DNA of 23,377 nt from CAZKNF01 sp964554105 (GTDB lineage: Bacteria; Bacteroidota; Rhodothermia; Rhodothermales; VXPQ01): positions 1 through 23,377 of the forward strand of contig CAZKNF010000053.1 of the NCBI GenBank assembly GCA_964554105.1, given 5' to 3'. Within the stretch, counting starts at the first letter, position 1; each line of letters starts with the position of its first letter. A model generated the notes under the pieces. That model was not told the origin of the DNA, made no database searches, and was given only the letters and a program-made list of their open reading frames with translations. The translations under genes and the position numbers were made by a program. Shown piece by piece: positions 1-8,162 of this stretch.

Positions 1-552
1 GCTCAGGTCGGACGGACGGATTACTGGTATCAGCCTCTGCACGACGCTGACGGCGGATTTTATAGGATCGTAGAGGCACCATGGGTCGAACCTGCCGTGA
101 TCGATACGTCGCGGACCGAAAGCGGAGCGGTATCTGACGACGTTCTAGCGCTCGGACGCCAGCTTTTCGCCGACCTGGCCTGCAGCGCCTGTCATGGTGT
201 CGACGGAAAGACCCAACTTCTCGGTCCCAATCTGAAGGATATCGGCCACATCTACTCGAGAGAGGAAATCCTCGAGGAAATTCAAGACCCGTCCCGCCGG
301 GTTAAGCCGAGCATGGGCGCAACGCGGCTTACTCTGAACAATGGCGAGGTGCTCCTCGGACGTGTGGTCGCCAGTGACGAAACGCTGGTTCGCCTCATGA
401 TAGTCGGAAACAGGATTGTGGATGTACCGCAAGCAGATATTTCCGCAGAGGAATCGACAAGCGAATCGCTAATGTATGAGGGCCTTCTGGATGGCCGCAG
501 CGATTCCGAGATCGACGCGCTTCTGTCCTACCTCGAGAGCCTTGAGGGCTAA
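1..552 (+). CDS. Haem-binding c-type cytochrome domain protein, 5' partial
   Basis: The reading frame is open from base 1, so the gene starts outside the window and only its last 183 residues are visible. A c-type haem site CSACH lies at visible residues 61-65. It is followed by GPNLKDIG, a segment resembling SREEILEEIQDPSRRV and a late SLMYEGL, which may supply the methionine ligand. This order matches the haem-binding domain first described in Pirellula/Verrucomicrobium proteins (TIGR02603 type), usually the C-terminal module of large periplasmic dehydrogenase-like proteins. The preceding stretch with YWYQPLHDADGG probably belongs to such an upstream domain. A GTG at 97 could act as a start but sits inside the continuous frame and would leave no signal peptide, so I regard it as internal. 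Domain assignment is fairly secure; the full protein and its substrate are unknown. Confidence 0.75.
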   Translation, partial: AQVGRTDYWYQPLHDADGGFYRIVEAPWVEPAVIDTSRTESGAVSDDVLALGRQLFADLACSACHGVDGKTQLLGPNLKDIGHIYSREEILEEIQDPSRRVKPSMGATRLTLNNGEVLLGRVVASDETLVRLMIVGNRIVDVPQADISAEESTSESLMYEGLLDGRSDSEIDALLSYLESLEG

Positions 553-593
553 TCCTCGCGTCCGGGACGGGTCGTCTCTGCGAGTGTCTAGGG

Positions 594-1679
594 CTACTCC
601 TTCAGCCTCATCCTGACAACTACGGGCAGGTGATCCGACAGGTACGCGTCTACGACATCGGCCGACACGATCTCCCAGTGGTCGCTGACCAGCACGTAGT
701 CGATCCGAAAAATCGGCAGACGTGTGTGATACGTCATTCCCCATCCCTGACCGGCCTCGCCGAAAGCGTCTCGCATGACACCGGCGAAGCGCCGCATCAC
801 GTAGTTATATGGTGTACTGTTGAAGTCTCCGCAGACTACGACGGGCAGCTCTTCCTTTTCCAGCCACTCGAGAATACGTTCCACCTCCCACGACCGGGTT
901 CGGTACGCCTCACGATACCGCTGCAGATAACGAACGATGTTCCTCCACCGCAGGAGTGCCGTTTCATCCTCCTGCCAGAATTTCTGCTCCCCAAACGTTC
1001 TGAGGTGCAGATTGTAGACGGCAAACGGACGCCCTTGCCATTTCAAAACGGTCCGCGTGACGCTCGTAGAGAGGCTGTCATTCGCGGTTCGCTTCAAGTG
1101 AAACTGTTCCTGACCCTCGATCTCGAGCCGGCTCAGGACGGGCTGCTGGGTGGAGGTACCGCCGGATCGGCGGGGCCCGACAGTACCGTAGCCGAGGGAA
1201 TCGTACAGGACGGCGAGGTAGGACGGCGCGCGCCGGGGCGGATCATCCGAATAGTAGTTAATCGGCGCCTCTTGAAGGCCGATTACGTCGGCATCGATGC
1301 GCGCGATGAGTTCGGCCATTTCCGTCGTCTTCTCGGGCATGAGATAGCCCCACCACCGTGGGACGTTGAATGTCATCAGCGTCAGGTCGTCCGGACTTTC
1401 GTCCGCCGAATGCGTCAGCCGCGCGAACGGGTTCATCCGCACGAGGATCAACATGACGAGGAAGAGATGGATGGTCAGCAGCATCCATCGTCGTCCGACG
1501 AGCAGTACAATGGCAGCCGTTAGAACTGCGAAGGCCAGGTAAGGGAGGAAAACGGCGACCAGTTCGATCCACCAGAAGATGCCCGGCCGCACGTAGTACG
1601 CCAGGAACCCGACGACGAACAGGAAAATGAGCAGTGCGTCGAGCGCGAGAAAGATGATCCAGGAGACGCGTCGCAACAA
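594..1679 (-). CDS. Membrane-anchored endonuclease/exonuclease/phosphatase family protein
   Basis: This 361-residue protein has two parts. Residues 1-85 hold about three hydrophobic segments (roughly 8-30, 35-61 and 66-82). Residues 98-360 form an EEP-fold hydrolase. The Mg-dependent phosphodiesterase motifs are present: TFNV with Asn105, LQEA with Glu137, NLHL at 223-226, GDFN at 284-287 and SDHLP at 348-352. The catalytic set therefore looks complete. The family includes nucleases, sphingomyelinases and inositol phosphatases, so the substrate cannot be named; the membrane anchor suggests action at the envelope. It is the last gene of a minus-strand group after two rhomboid genes, 43 bp below the second. 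From memory, rhomboid-rhomboid-EEP is a recurring order in Bacteroidota. It converges on the cytochrome gene with 41 bp between the stops. Confidence 0.85.
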   Translation of the reverse strand: MLRRVSWIIFLALDALLIFLFVVGFLAYYVRPGIFWWIELVAVFLPYLAFAVLTAAIVLLVGRRWMLLTIHLFLVMLILVRMNPFARLTHSADESPDDLTLMTFNVPRWWGYLMPEKTTEMAELIARIDADVIGLQEAPINYYSDDPPRRAPSYLAVLYDSLGYGTVGPRRSGGTSTQQPVLSRLEIEGQEQFHLKRTANDSLSTSVTRTVLKWQGRPFAVYNLHLRTFGEQKFWQEDETALLRWRNIVRYLQRYREAYRTRSWEVERILEWLEKEELPVVVCGDFNSTPYNYVMRRFAGVMRDAFGEAGQGWGMTYHTRLPIFRIDYVLVSDHWEIVSADVVDAYLSDHLPVVVRMRLKE

Positions 1680-1722
1680 GTCGGTGTACGCTACTGGGAA
1701 CGTCGGTGGGAGCTGATGCCGT

Positions 1723-2673
1723 CTACCGCCGGCTGGCTTCGTAGAGAATGCGCTTCTCTTCTTCCGACAGCGAGTTGTACCCTGATTCGCTTATCTTGTC
1801 CAGAATCCGATCGACTTCGCTTTCACTTCTGCCGTTCTCCTCCTCTGCATGCGACTCAGCGCTTTGCAGCGCCCTGATTCGGGCGGGCCCGCGGGGTTCG
1901 TCGCTTTCACCAGAGGACTTCAACTTGCTCAGCTTGCCGAACATGCCCGTTCCCTTATCCCGGTAGGGTGAGGGGGGGCGCCGGCTCCGTCCGCGGCTGC
2001 TCCCCTGGAAGAAAATCTTGGCCCAACTCGACATATCAATCCCGCGGCCCTCCGCCCGTGCGAGCAAAAATCCGAACAGCGCACCGCCGAGGTGGGCGGA
2101 GACCGACGTGCTTCCGCCCGAGAGGAAGAGGAGATTTAAAGCGAGATATCCGACCACGAGATAGATCAGCCGGACCGTTCCGATGAAGATAAGCGCAACG
2201 CTCTTGTACGGATAAAGAATGGCAACGGTTGTGATAACGCCGAGGACGGACGCCGACGCGCCATGGACTACGCCGCCGAATGCGCCGACGCCGGGAAGAA
2301 GAGCATGCAGGAGCACGGTAAGCAGTCCGCCTCCAATTCCACCTATGATATAAGCCGCGAACAGCCGATGCGGCCCATGCAGCTCCTCATACTCCTTCCC
2401 TATCCAGTAAAGCCAGAGCATGTTGAATCCGATGTGGATCAGACCCCAGAAGCCCGGCTGCAGATGAAGGAAATTGTACGTGACGAGCTGCCACGGTTCG
2501 ATCAGAATGCCGGGAAGACCGGGATTGAGAGCGAGGTGGCTCCAGACGAATACGTAGGCCGCATCGATGTGGATGAGTATGAGGAGCCAGAAAACGTAGA
2601 TGACGACGTTGATCGTCAGCAGCGCCTTCAATGCTTTCGGCTGCACTCGATACCAGGCCTGGAAACGATTCAC
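1723..2673 (-). CDS. Rhomboid family intramembrane serine protease with cytoplasmic tail
   Basis: This is a 316-residue membrane protein with a six-helix rhomboid core (residues about 17-205) and a charged C-terminal tail of about 105 residues. The catalytic dyad is visible: Ser140 in GASA and His194 in SAHLGG. The HxxxN motif of the oxyanion region is present as His80-Asn84. The serine motif reads GASA where GxSG is usual; alanine at the fourth position probably keeps activity, as the serine itself is intact. The tail ends in ILDKISESGYNSLSEEEK followed by RILYEAS, resembling the small conserved module (DUF6576-like) at the C terminus of many Bacteroidota rhomboids. The gene is 74 bp downstream of a second rhomboid gene, so the two are probably co-transcribed paralogues. 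Substrates are unknown. Confidence 0.88.
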   Translation of the reverse strand: MNRFQAWYRVQPKALKALLTINVVIYVFWLLILIHIDAAYVFVWSHLALNPGLPGILIEPWQLVTYNFLHLQPGFWGLIHIGFNMLWLYWIGKEYEELHGPHRLFAAYIIGGIGGGLLTVLLHALLPGVGAFGGVVHGASASVLGVITTVAILYPYKSVALIFIGTVRLIYLVVGYLALNLLFLSGGSTSVSAHLGGALFGFLLARAEGRGIDMSSWAKIFFQGSSRGRSRRPPSPYRDKGTGMFGKLSKLKSSGESDEPRGPARIRALQSAESHAEEENGRSESEVDRILDKISESGYNSLSEEEKRILYEASRR

Positions 2674-2747
2674 GACCTACAGGAAATGGCTCTTACGATT
2701 CTTGGCGGGGGGATACTACGTCTTAGAGTGCGTCCAGATTCCACCCG

Positions 2748-3431
2748 CTACCACTGCATTCGGCGGCCCGGCTGGATCGGCAGCTTGCCGCGCCAATACT
2801 GGATCAGGAGGAAGCCGAAGAGCATGCCGCCGAGGTGCGCGAAGTGCGCCACCCCCGCCTGCGTACCCGTAATTCCGGCCCAGAGCTCGATGGCGCCGTA
2901 GCCGATGACCAGCCACTTCGCCTTAATCGGAAAGAGAAAATAGATGTAGATCGGCTGATTCGGAAACATCATCCCGAATGCCAGCAAGATGCCGAACACA
3001 CCTCCCGATGCCCCAACTGTCGGATAGAACGAGCCGCTGGTGGTTACGACCGTCAATTGAATGAGTCCGGCCCCGATTACACAGATGAAGTAGAAGACAG
3101 CGAAGCGCCGGCTGCCCCACGAGTTCTCGATCTGCACGCCAAACATCCAGAGGGCGAACATGTTAAAGAAAAGGTGACCCAGCCCTCCGTGAAGGAACGA
3201 GTACGTCACGAGCTGCCAGGGCCAGAAGTCTCCGAGGCGACGAAGTCCGTACGGCGTCTGGACGACGTCCGGGGCGCCGAACGGCCAGAGGGCGAACCAG
3301 TACTCGAGCACCGTTGCCGTCGTGGGGACCATCTGAGCGAGGAAGACCAGCCCGTTCAGAATCAGGAGATTCTTAATGACGGGCGGAAATACCGCGAATT
3401 GGGTCGGGGGCCGATAATAATCCTGTTGCAT
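2748..3431 (-). CDS. Rhomboid family intramembrane serine protease
   Basis: This 227-residue rhomboid protease is compact, with little beyond its six transmembrane helices. The dyad is canonical: Ser142 in GASGG and His199 in AHLGG. His86 and Asn90 form the HxxxN motif. WPWQLVTYSFLHGG before the second helix is typical of the family. The ATG at 3431 is preceded by a purine-rich GGAAGG, a weak ribosome-binding site. It is the first gene of the minus-strand group rhomboid, rhomboid, EEP protein. Its promoter should lie in the region shared with the divergent metallophosphatase gene. It differs from its neighbour in having the standard GxSG motif and no long tail, so the two may act on different substrates. 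Family assignment is secure; the target is not known. Confidence 0.9.
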   Translation of the reverse strand: MQQDYYRPPTQFAVFPPVIKNLLILNGLVFLAQMVPTTATVLEYWFALWPFGAPDVVQTPYGLRRLGDFWPWQLVTYSFLHGGLGHLFFNMFALWMFGVQIENSWGSRRFAVFYFICVIGAGLIQLTVVTTSGSFYPTVGASGGVFGILLAFGMMFPNQPIYIYFLFPIKAKWLVIGYGAIELWAGITGTQAGVAHFAHLGGMLFGFLLIQYWRGKLPIQPGRRMQW

Positions 3432-3519
3432 GCCCTTCCATTCTTGTTCGATTGTAGCCCCCGTTCCAGAGCGCCGCGCAGCCGCGAAAGCTAAGGAAGT
3501 TCGTCCTGCAATCGTAGCC

Positions 3520-3577
3520 TACGGAGGGTTCGCTCGAAAGATAGGGTACCCTGCGGGCCGAATTCCTCCGTATTTTA
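3520..3577 (+). other. Stem-loop in the divergent rhomboid/LpxH intergenic region
   Basis: TACGGAGG at 3520-3527 pairs perfectly with CCTCCGTA at 3565-3572. The stem continues inward with one G-T pair, one bulged T and TTCG/CGAA (3529-3532 with 3559-3562), giving 13 pairs. The 26 nt loop contains the palindrome GGGTACCC at 3544-3551. A TTTT run follows at 3573-3576, so on the plus strand it looks like a terminator or attenuator placed about 60 bp before the metallophosphatase ATG. No gene reads into it from the left, so a leader element is more likely than an end-of-gene terminator. Function is inferred. Confidence 0.4.
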
Positions 3578-3634
3578 ACAGGGCATCTACGCGTTCTCGA
3601 TCCTACACGTCCGCTCCTCGTGCGGCCAGACACT

Positions 3635-4387
3635 ATGCGGCGCACCGTGATCTTCCTGTCGGACCTTCACCTTGGCCGAGCCGGCGAACGATCCTCACGG
3701 GAGCAGGAGAAGCAGCTTCTTCATTTCCTTCGATCGGTCCGCGAGGAGGTGGAGCACCTGTATTTGCTTGGTGACGTGTTCGAGGACTTCATCGAATATC
3801 ATCACGTCGTTCCAAAGGGTTTTACGAGGTTCAAAGGCCTGCTGGCGGAATGGTCGGATGCTGGAATTCCGATCACGTATCTGGTCGGAAATCACGATCC
3901 CTGGCATGTGGATTACTTTGAGCACGAGGTGGGAGTGACGATCGAATTCGGAGACCTTTTTGCCGCCCATCAGGATCGACGCCTCTTGCTTTCGCATGGA
4001 GACCGAATAGTGTCGACGTCGCGGGCGAACGCGTGGCTTCGCGATTGGCTTCGTCATCCCGTTCCCGTTTGGATGTATCGACAACTGCTGCCTGCCGATC
4101 TGGGTATTTCGCTGGCGCGAATCGTGAGTACGAGATTCGGAAACCGAAAAATCGACTGGGATCTGGTGGAGGGGCTTCGCGTTCACGCTCGCCGAATTCT
4201 GGCGGAATCACCCGTTGACACTGTTGTTCTCGGACACAGCCATTTCCCGGAACTCCACCAGTGGCCGGTTGGGCGGTACATGAATACGGGGTATTGGCAC
4301 GAATCTCGCACGTTTGGTCGTTTGGTAGACGGCGAGTTGCAATTAATGCAGTGGAACGGACGGACTGCCGAGATCGTGGAACGTTAA
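3635..4387 (+). CDS. UDP-2,3-diacylglucosamine diphosphatase (LpxH)-like metallophosphatase
   Basis: The 250-residue protein is a calcineurin-like metallophosphoesterase. The metal-binding motifs are all present: SDLHLG (Asp10, His12), GDVFED (Asp47), GNHD (Asn86, His87), SHGD (His121) and GHSHFP (His201, His203). Length and motif spacing fit the LpxH family, which hydrolyses UDP-2,3-diacylglucosamine to lipid X in lipid A synthesis at the inner membrane face. Bacteroidota often carry more than one LpxH-like phosphatase, so the exact substrate is not certain and I give no gene symbol. I chose ATG 3635 because it places four residues before the first motif, as is usual; a GTG at 3620 in the same frame would add five residues. 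There is no clear Shine-Dalgarno sequence. A penicillin-binding protein gene follows after 32 bp, so the two envelope genes are probably co-transcribed. Confidence 0.8.
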   Translation: MRRTVIFLSDLHLGRAGERSSREQEKQLLHFLRSVREEVEHLYLLGDVFEDFIEYHHVVPKGFTRFKGLLAEWSDAGIPITYLVGNHDPWHVDYFEHEVGVTIEFGDLFAAHQDRRLLLSHGDRIVSTSRANAWLRDWLRHPVPVWMYRQLLPADLGISLARIVSTRFGNRKIDWDLVEGLRVHARRILAESPVDTVVLGHSHFPELHQWPVGRYMNTGYWHESRTFGRLVDGELQLMQWNGRTAEIVER

Positions 4388-4419
4388 CTATGCACGGGTG
4401 CTGACTCATCCGATAATAC

Positions 4420-6783
4420 ATGTCCAATGTAGAGTACACGGAAGAAGAGTTGAATCGCTACTTCAGCGATCGCGGAGCTCGCCGCCCGACCGGCAACGGT
4501 GGAAGCGGAAGAGGGCCGCACCGGAGACGTCCGAGGAATGGCTTCCGCGGGTATTTTCATCGTCGCTTCGACGATGCAAAGAAGGCTCAGGCAGCGTTCG
4601 TGCTCTCGCTCATTGCCGGAGCAGGCCTGCTCGTCGTACTCATACTGGGCATCTGGTCGCTATTTCTGATTGATGACCTGCCGACATTCGATCAGCTCGA
4701 CAATCCGAATTTCCAACTAGCGACCATCGCCTACACGGCCGACAACGAGGAGCTCGCACGATACGCATTTCAGAACCGGTCGTGGGTCACCTACGACGAG
4801 ATCTCTCCGCACGCGATCAACGGCCTTGTTGCGACTGAAGATCATCGATTCCACAGTCACTGGGGGATCGATATACCTGGCATATTCGCTGCTGCTGCTG
4901 AAATCGTTACGAAGGGTGATCTTCGCGGGGCTTCGACCATCAGCCAGCAGCTCGCTCGCAATTTGTACAATCAGGATATCGGTTTCGACGTCTCTGTGAC
5001 GAGAAAGCTGAAGGAGATGATCACGGCCGTGCAGCTCGAGCGGCGCTATACGAAGCGTGAGATCATCGAGATGTATTTGAACACGGTTCCCTTTAGTGAG
5101 AACGCATTCGGCATCGAGGCGTCCGCCCAGACATTCTTCAGCAAACCGGCCATTGAGCTTAGCCCTCTGGAGGCCGCCGTGCTCGTCGGCATGCTCCGCG
5201 CCACGACATACTACAATCCACATCGAAATCCGGAAAATTCGCGTGAGGTCCGGAACGTCGTGCTCAACAATATGGTCAGGCACGGCTTCCTGAGCGCGGA
5301 TTTCGTCGAGGAGCATAGGGACGATCCCGTCGTCGTACAGTACAATCCTTCCGCCGAGGTGACGGCGAGTCTAGCGCCGTACTTCGCGGAGCAGGTACGC
5401 CTCTGGATGCGGGAATGGGCCCGTGACAACGGCCGGAGTTTATATGCTGACGGGCTTCGCGTCTATACGACGCTCGACTCGCGCATGCAGGAGATGGCGA
5501 CTGACGCAGTCCGGGAGAACATGGACGGCCTCCAGAAGGTCGTCGACTACGAGTGGAGCGCATCGGGCATTCGAGCCCCCTCGTCCGATCTCAACTGGTA
5601 TCTGCAGCAATCGGATTACGAGCCGTTCGGCTATCTCTGGAACTCGCGACCCGATCTGGTGAATTCGTTCGTCCGCGAAACAGCGCATTACCGTAGTCTG
5701 CGCAGCACGGGAGCAGCTCCGGATGAGGCTCTCGATCAGCTGCGGGCAAATGAGACCTTCATGGATTCGCTGAGGGCTCAGAAGACCCGTCTCGAAGCCG
5801 GGATGGTGTCGCTGGACCCGCATACCGGATACGTGAAAGCGTGGGTCGGCGGCCGCGATCTGGCGACAGATTGGTACGACCACGTCGTGACGGCGGCACG
5901 TCAGCCCGGCTCGACATTCAAGCCCTTCGTGTACACCGCAGCTATTGACAATGGTTGGTCGCCCTACTACCGCCTGCCGGACAGTACATACACCTATGAG
6001 GATCCGGTGACGGGGCGAATCTGGCAGCCGGGGAATTTCGACAACTCAGCCAGCGGTGATCTGATTACCCTGCGTGATGCGCTCGCGCGCTCGAGAAATA
6101 CGGTTACGGCACGCGTCATTACACAGCTCGTAAATCCGAGTCAGGTCGCGTTTTATGCGCGGCGTATGGGGATTGAGAGCCCGCTAGATGAGGTACCGGC
6201 GCTGGGCCTCGGGACGAGTGACGTCACGCTGCTCGAAATGACCTCTGCATACAGCACGCTGGCAAATGGCGGGCTCCAGTACGACGCCGTGATGGTTACG
6301 CGTATTGAGGACCGTTTCGGCAATGTCCTCTACGAGCATGTACCGACTCCTGAAGAGGCCCTTTCGGAAGAAACGGCATATACGGTGGTGGACATGATGC
6401 GCGGCATCGTAAACACGGGCGGGACAGGCTCGCGCATTCGATGGCAGTATGGTCTAACCGGCTACGATCTGGCGGCGAAGACCGGCACGACGCAGAACGC
6501 CGCCGACGGATGGTTTATTCTGATGCATCCAGAGCTGGTCACCGGAGCCTGGGTAGGCTTCAACGACCGGAGGGTATCCTTCCGGTCCACATTCTGGGGC
6601 CAGGGTGGTCACAACGCGCTCTTCCTTGTCGGCAGCTACTTCAGAAAGCTTGCCGATTCAGACGAGATCGAGATCACCGATCAGCGATTTCCGCGTCCTG
6701 AGGAATACGATGTCCACTACGACCTCCCGCAAACGGGTGGAGAGGGTCGCCGGGATGACGACGATCGACGCGTCGGGTGGTAG
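4420..6783 (+). CDS. Class A penicillin-binding protein (PBP1a-type, bifunctional)
   Basis: This 787-residue protein polymerises and cross-links peptidoglycan. A short, arginine-rich cytoplasmic tail precedes one transmembrane helix at about 58-84. The GT51 glycosyltransferase domain (about 95-290) has ATEDHRFHSHWGID with catalytic Glu140, GASTISQQLARNLY and KREIIEMYLN. The penicillin-binding transpeptidase domain (about 455-745) has the three active-site motifs: STFK at 498-501 (Ser498 nucleophile), SRN at 558-560 and KTGT at 687-690. A long linker of about 100 residues around 375-455 joins them, as I recall for Bacteroidota PBP1a proteins. The C-terminal end is acidic and arginine-rich and looks disordered. 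The ATG at 4420 has no Shine-Dalgarno sequence. The gene ends in a hairpin shared with the convergent ispE. Bifunctional class A identity is secure; which paralogue it is cannot be told. Confidence 0.92.
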   Translation: MSNVEYTEEELNRYFSDRGARRPTGNGGSGRGPHRRRPRNGFRGYFHRRFDDAKKAQAAFVLSLIAGAGLLVVLILGIWSLFLIDDLPTFDQLDNPNFQLATIAYTADNEELARYAFQNRSWVTYDEISPHAINGLVATEDHRFHSHWGIDIPGIFAAAAEIVTKGDLRGASTISQQLARNLYNQDIGFDVSVTRKLKEMITAVQLERRYTKREIIEMYLNTVPFSENAFGIEASAQTFFSKPAIELSPLEAAVLVGMLRATTYYNPHRNPENSREVRNVVLNNMVRHGFLSADFVEEHRDDPVVVQYNPSAEVTASLAPYFAEQVRLWMREWARDNGRSLYADGLRVYTTLDSRMQEMATDAVRENMDGLQKVVDYEWSASGIRAPSSDLNWYLQQSDYEPFGYLWNSRPDLVNSFVRETAHYRSLRSTGAAPDEALDQLRANETFMDSLRAQKTRLEAGMVSLDPHTGYVKAWVGGRDLATDWYDHVVTAARQPGSTFKPFVYTAAIDNGWSPYYRLPDSTYTYEDPVTGRIWQPGNFDNSASGDLITLRDALARSRNTVTARVITQLVNPSQVAFYARRMGIESPLDEVPALGLGTSDVTLLEMTSAYSTLANGGLQYDAVMVTRIEDRFGNVLYEHVPTPEEALSEETAYTVVDMMRGIVNTGGTGSRIRWQYGLTGYDLAAKTGTTQNAADGWFILMHPELVTGAWVGFNDRRVSFRSTFWGQGGHNALFLVGSYFRKLADSDEIEITDQRFPRPEEYDVHYDLPQTGGEGRRDDDDRRVGW

Positions 6784-6790
6784 TTGGTAC

Positions 6791-6812
6791 GCACCGCTTC
6801 TCGGGGCGGTGC
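6791..6812. terminator. Hairpin between convergent PBP and ispE genes
   Basis: GCACCGC at 6791-6797 and GCGGTGC at 6806-6812 form a perfect 7 bp stem, extendable by one T-G pair, around a loop of 6-8 nt. It sits in the 31 bp between the stop of the PBP gene (6783) and the stop of ispE (6815). The position suggests a two-way terminator. Neither side has a clear T-run, so termination may rely on the stem alone or on other factors. Confidence 0.45.
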
Positions 6813-6814
6813 GC

Positions 6815-7687
6815 TCAAAGCCGGCCCATCCATATACGGTGCCCGGCCTGTCTCAATGCCTCTGCGGCTGCCGTTGCCCGGTCATCCTCTTCGAAGAAGG
6901 CATATACAGCTGATCCGGAACCGGAAAGCGCTGCATACGCACTGCCCGCCGATGTCAGGGACATCTTCACCTCTCGGATGGCCGAGTACCGCGAGAGCAC
7001 CGGCTGTTCAAAGTCGTTAATCAATTCGTCCGTCCATCTTTGCAAATCATTCGAGCGTACGACCTCCCGCAGATCCGGGCGGGGTGTCCTTCGGGGTTCG
7101 ATCATCGTGTAGGCTTCGACGGTTGGGACTTCTACTCGGGGTACAGCGACTACGAGCGGATACAGCGGACGGTACGGCTCGTCAGTCTCCGGGTCGATCA
7201 GAGGCTCAAGCTGCTCGCCGCGGCCGCGCCCGAACGCCGTTCCGGCTCCCAGGAAAAACGGAACATCGGAACCGAGTTCGAGGGCCGCTTTTCCCAGAGC
7301 CTCGAGGGACAAGTCCAAATCCCAGATCGTATTCAGCAGGACAAGGGCCGCGGCGGCATCGCTCGATCCGCCGCCCAGCCCGGCACCATACGGTATGTGT
7401 TTTTCAAGGTGGAAGGTGACCCCGTGCTGAACACCGTACTCGCGCCGAAGAAGCGCCGCGGCTTTCATCACCAGATTGCGCTCATCGGTCGGAAGTTCTG
7501 CATCCGTGCAGGTCATCGAGACCTCGTCGGACAGCTTCGCATGGAGAATATCCACCCAGGGTATCCGCAGGAAGACCGTCTCGATGTCGTGATAGCCGTC
7601 CGGCCGCCTGCCCAGGACGTGCAGGCCCAGGTTGATCTTGGCGGGCGCATTTCTGCGGATGGTGAATGGCGTGTTGCTGAGGGTCAC
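6815..7687 (-). CDS. ispE: 4-diphosphocytidyl-2-C-methyl-D-erythritol kinase
   Basis: This 290-residue GHMP-family kinase phosphorylates the 2-hydroxyl of CDP-methylerythritol with ATP in the MEP route to isoprenoid precursors. The signature motifs are clear: NAPAKINLGLHV at 13-24 with Lys17, the glycine-rich ATP loop PYGAGLGGGSSDAAA at 99-113, GSDVPFF at 139-145 with catalytic Asp141, and LSGSGSAVYAFF in the C-terminal lobe. The length fits the family. The start is a GTG at 7687; I see no in-frame ATG just upstream that would be better, and no Shine-Dalgarno sequence. The gene is alone on its strand and divergent from the polysaccharide locus across 475 bp. There is no sign of truncation or frameshift. 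Confidence 0.93.
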   Translation of the reverse strand: MTLSNTPFTIRRNAPAKINLGLHVLGRRPDGYHDIETVFLRIPWVDILHAKLSDEVSMTCTDAELPTDERNLVMKAAALLRREYGVQHGVTFHLEKHIPYGAGLGGGSSDAAAALVLLNTIWDLDLSLEALGKAALELGSDVPFFLGAGTAFGRGRGEQLEPLIDPETDEPYRPLYPLVVAVPRVEVPTVEAYTMIEPRRTPRPDLREVVRSNDLQRWTDELINDFEQPVLSRYSAIREVKMSLTSAGSAYAALSGSGSAVYAFFEEDDRATAAAEALRQAGHRIWMGRL

Positions 7688-8162
7688 GGTGGATGTTGCT
7701 GCGGCTCGGACTTGAGTGTTGCTGTGGTCGTGCGTGTAGGAGGAGAGCCTCTAGTTAGAGGAATTGGTTGCGAACCGGACGGCCGACCAAAAGGATAGGG
7801 AACATGGGAATGGATCACCTATTGAACGTGCCGCAGTTGCGATTCCCGGCGCAGGCCGGTTCCTTCCGCTAAGGCGTCCGGCGATTCCGGTCCGTACGCG
7901 CTCACTCCGTTGAGAACAGCCACGTTGCAGTGGCGGATTCGAACACGTATTTTCGAGCCCATACGTTTTATGCGGTGCAAATCCAGGCAGTCCTCTCCTC
8001 CTGATATTCGCCTATAAGGAATATCGATACAGAGTCCCTCAGGTAACTACATCGGTATTATCGAGTCGTTCGGCTCGTGCAGCGAGTTGCAGACGAGCCA
8101 ACGAGTCGATTCAGGATTCGGCCACGGCCTCCCGAGAAGATCCTTCATCACCGGATATCTAC
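7688..8162. promoter_or_regulatory. 475 bp divergent intergenic region with several inverted repeats
   Basis: This non-coding stretch separates ispE (leftward) from the polysaccharide locus (rightward) and must hold promoters for both. No convincing -35/-10 pair or Bacteroidota-type -33/-7 pair was found. It contains CCTCTA-GT-TAGAGG at 7748-7761, a structured stretch with TTGGTTG/CGACCAA arms at about 7763-7790, a 7 bp perfect repeat GATATTC/GAATATC at 8003-8025, and a long hairpin at 8060-8110 listed separately. No small gene or tRNA was seen. Confidence 0.5.
8060..8110 (+). other. Long leader hairpin upstream of the polysaccharide locus
   Basis: The arm at 8060-8078 pairs with the arm at 8093-8110. 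It forms 17 pairs, with one G-G mismatch (8065/8105) and one bulged C (8071). The 14 nt loop can itself form a short TGCA/TGCA pairing. The hairpin ends 52 bp before the ATG of the export protein gene and has no T-run after it, so it resembles a leader structure more than a terminator. Such a stem is far longer than expected by chance. A role in control of the locus (mRNA stability, attenuation or protein binding) is inference. Confidence 0.6.

Noticed and set aside
555..584. CTCGC/GCGAG dyad between cytochrome and EEP genes as terminator
   Set aside because: The stem is 5 bp with a 20 nt loop, has no T-run and depends on a wobble for any inner pairing; too weak to annotate.
630..1523. Long plus-strand open frame opposite the EEP gene
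   Set aside because: The minus-strand frame has all EEP catalytic motifs; the opposite frame has no recognisable domain and is a shadow caused by GC-rich codons.
2263..2901. Plus-strand open frame across both rhomboid genes
   Set aside because: It overlaps two well-supported membrane protein genes and their spacer, is strongly charged and matches nothing.
7040..7798. Plus-strand open frame opposite ispE
   Set aside because: The ispE kinase motifs on the minus strand are unmistakable; this is a shadow frame.
7930..7950. tRNA-like T-loop sequence GGATTCGAAC in the intergenic region
   Set aside because: The flanking bases do not form a T-stem and no acceptor stem or anticodon arm can be built around it.
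7925..7953. TTGCAG and TATTTT with 17 bp spacing as a possible promoter
   Set aside because: Only about half of the consensus positions match and this phylum often uses other promoter elements, so the match is not better than chance.
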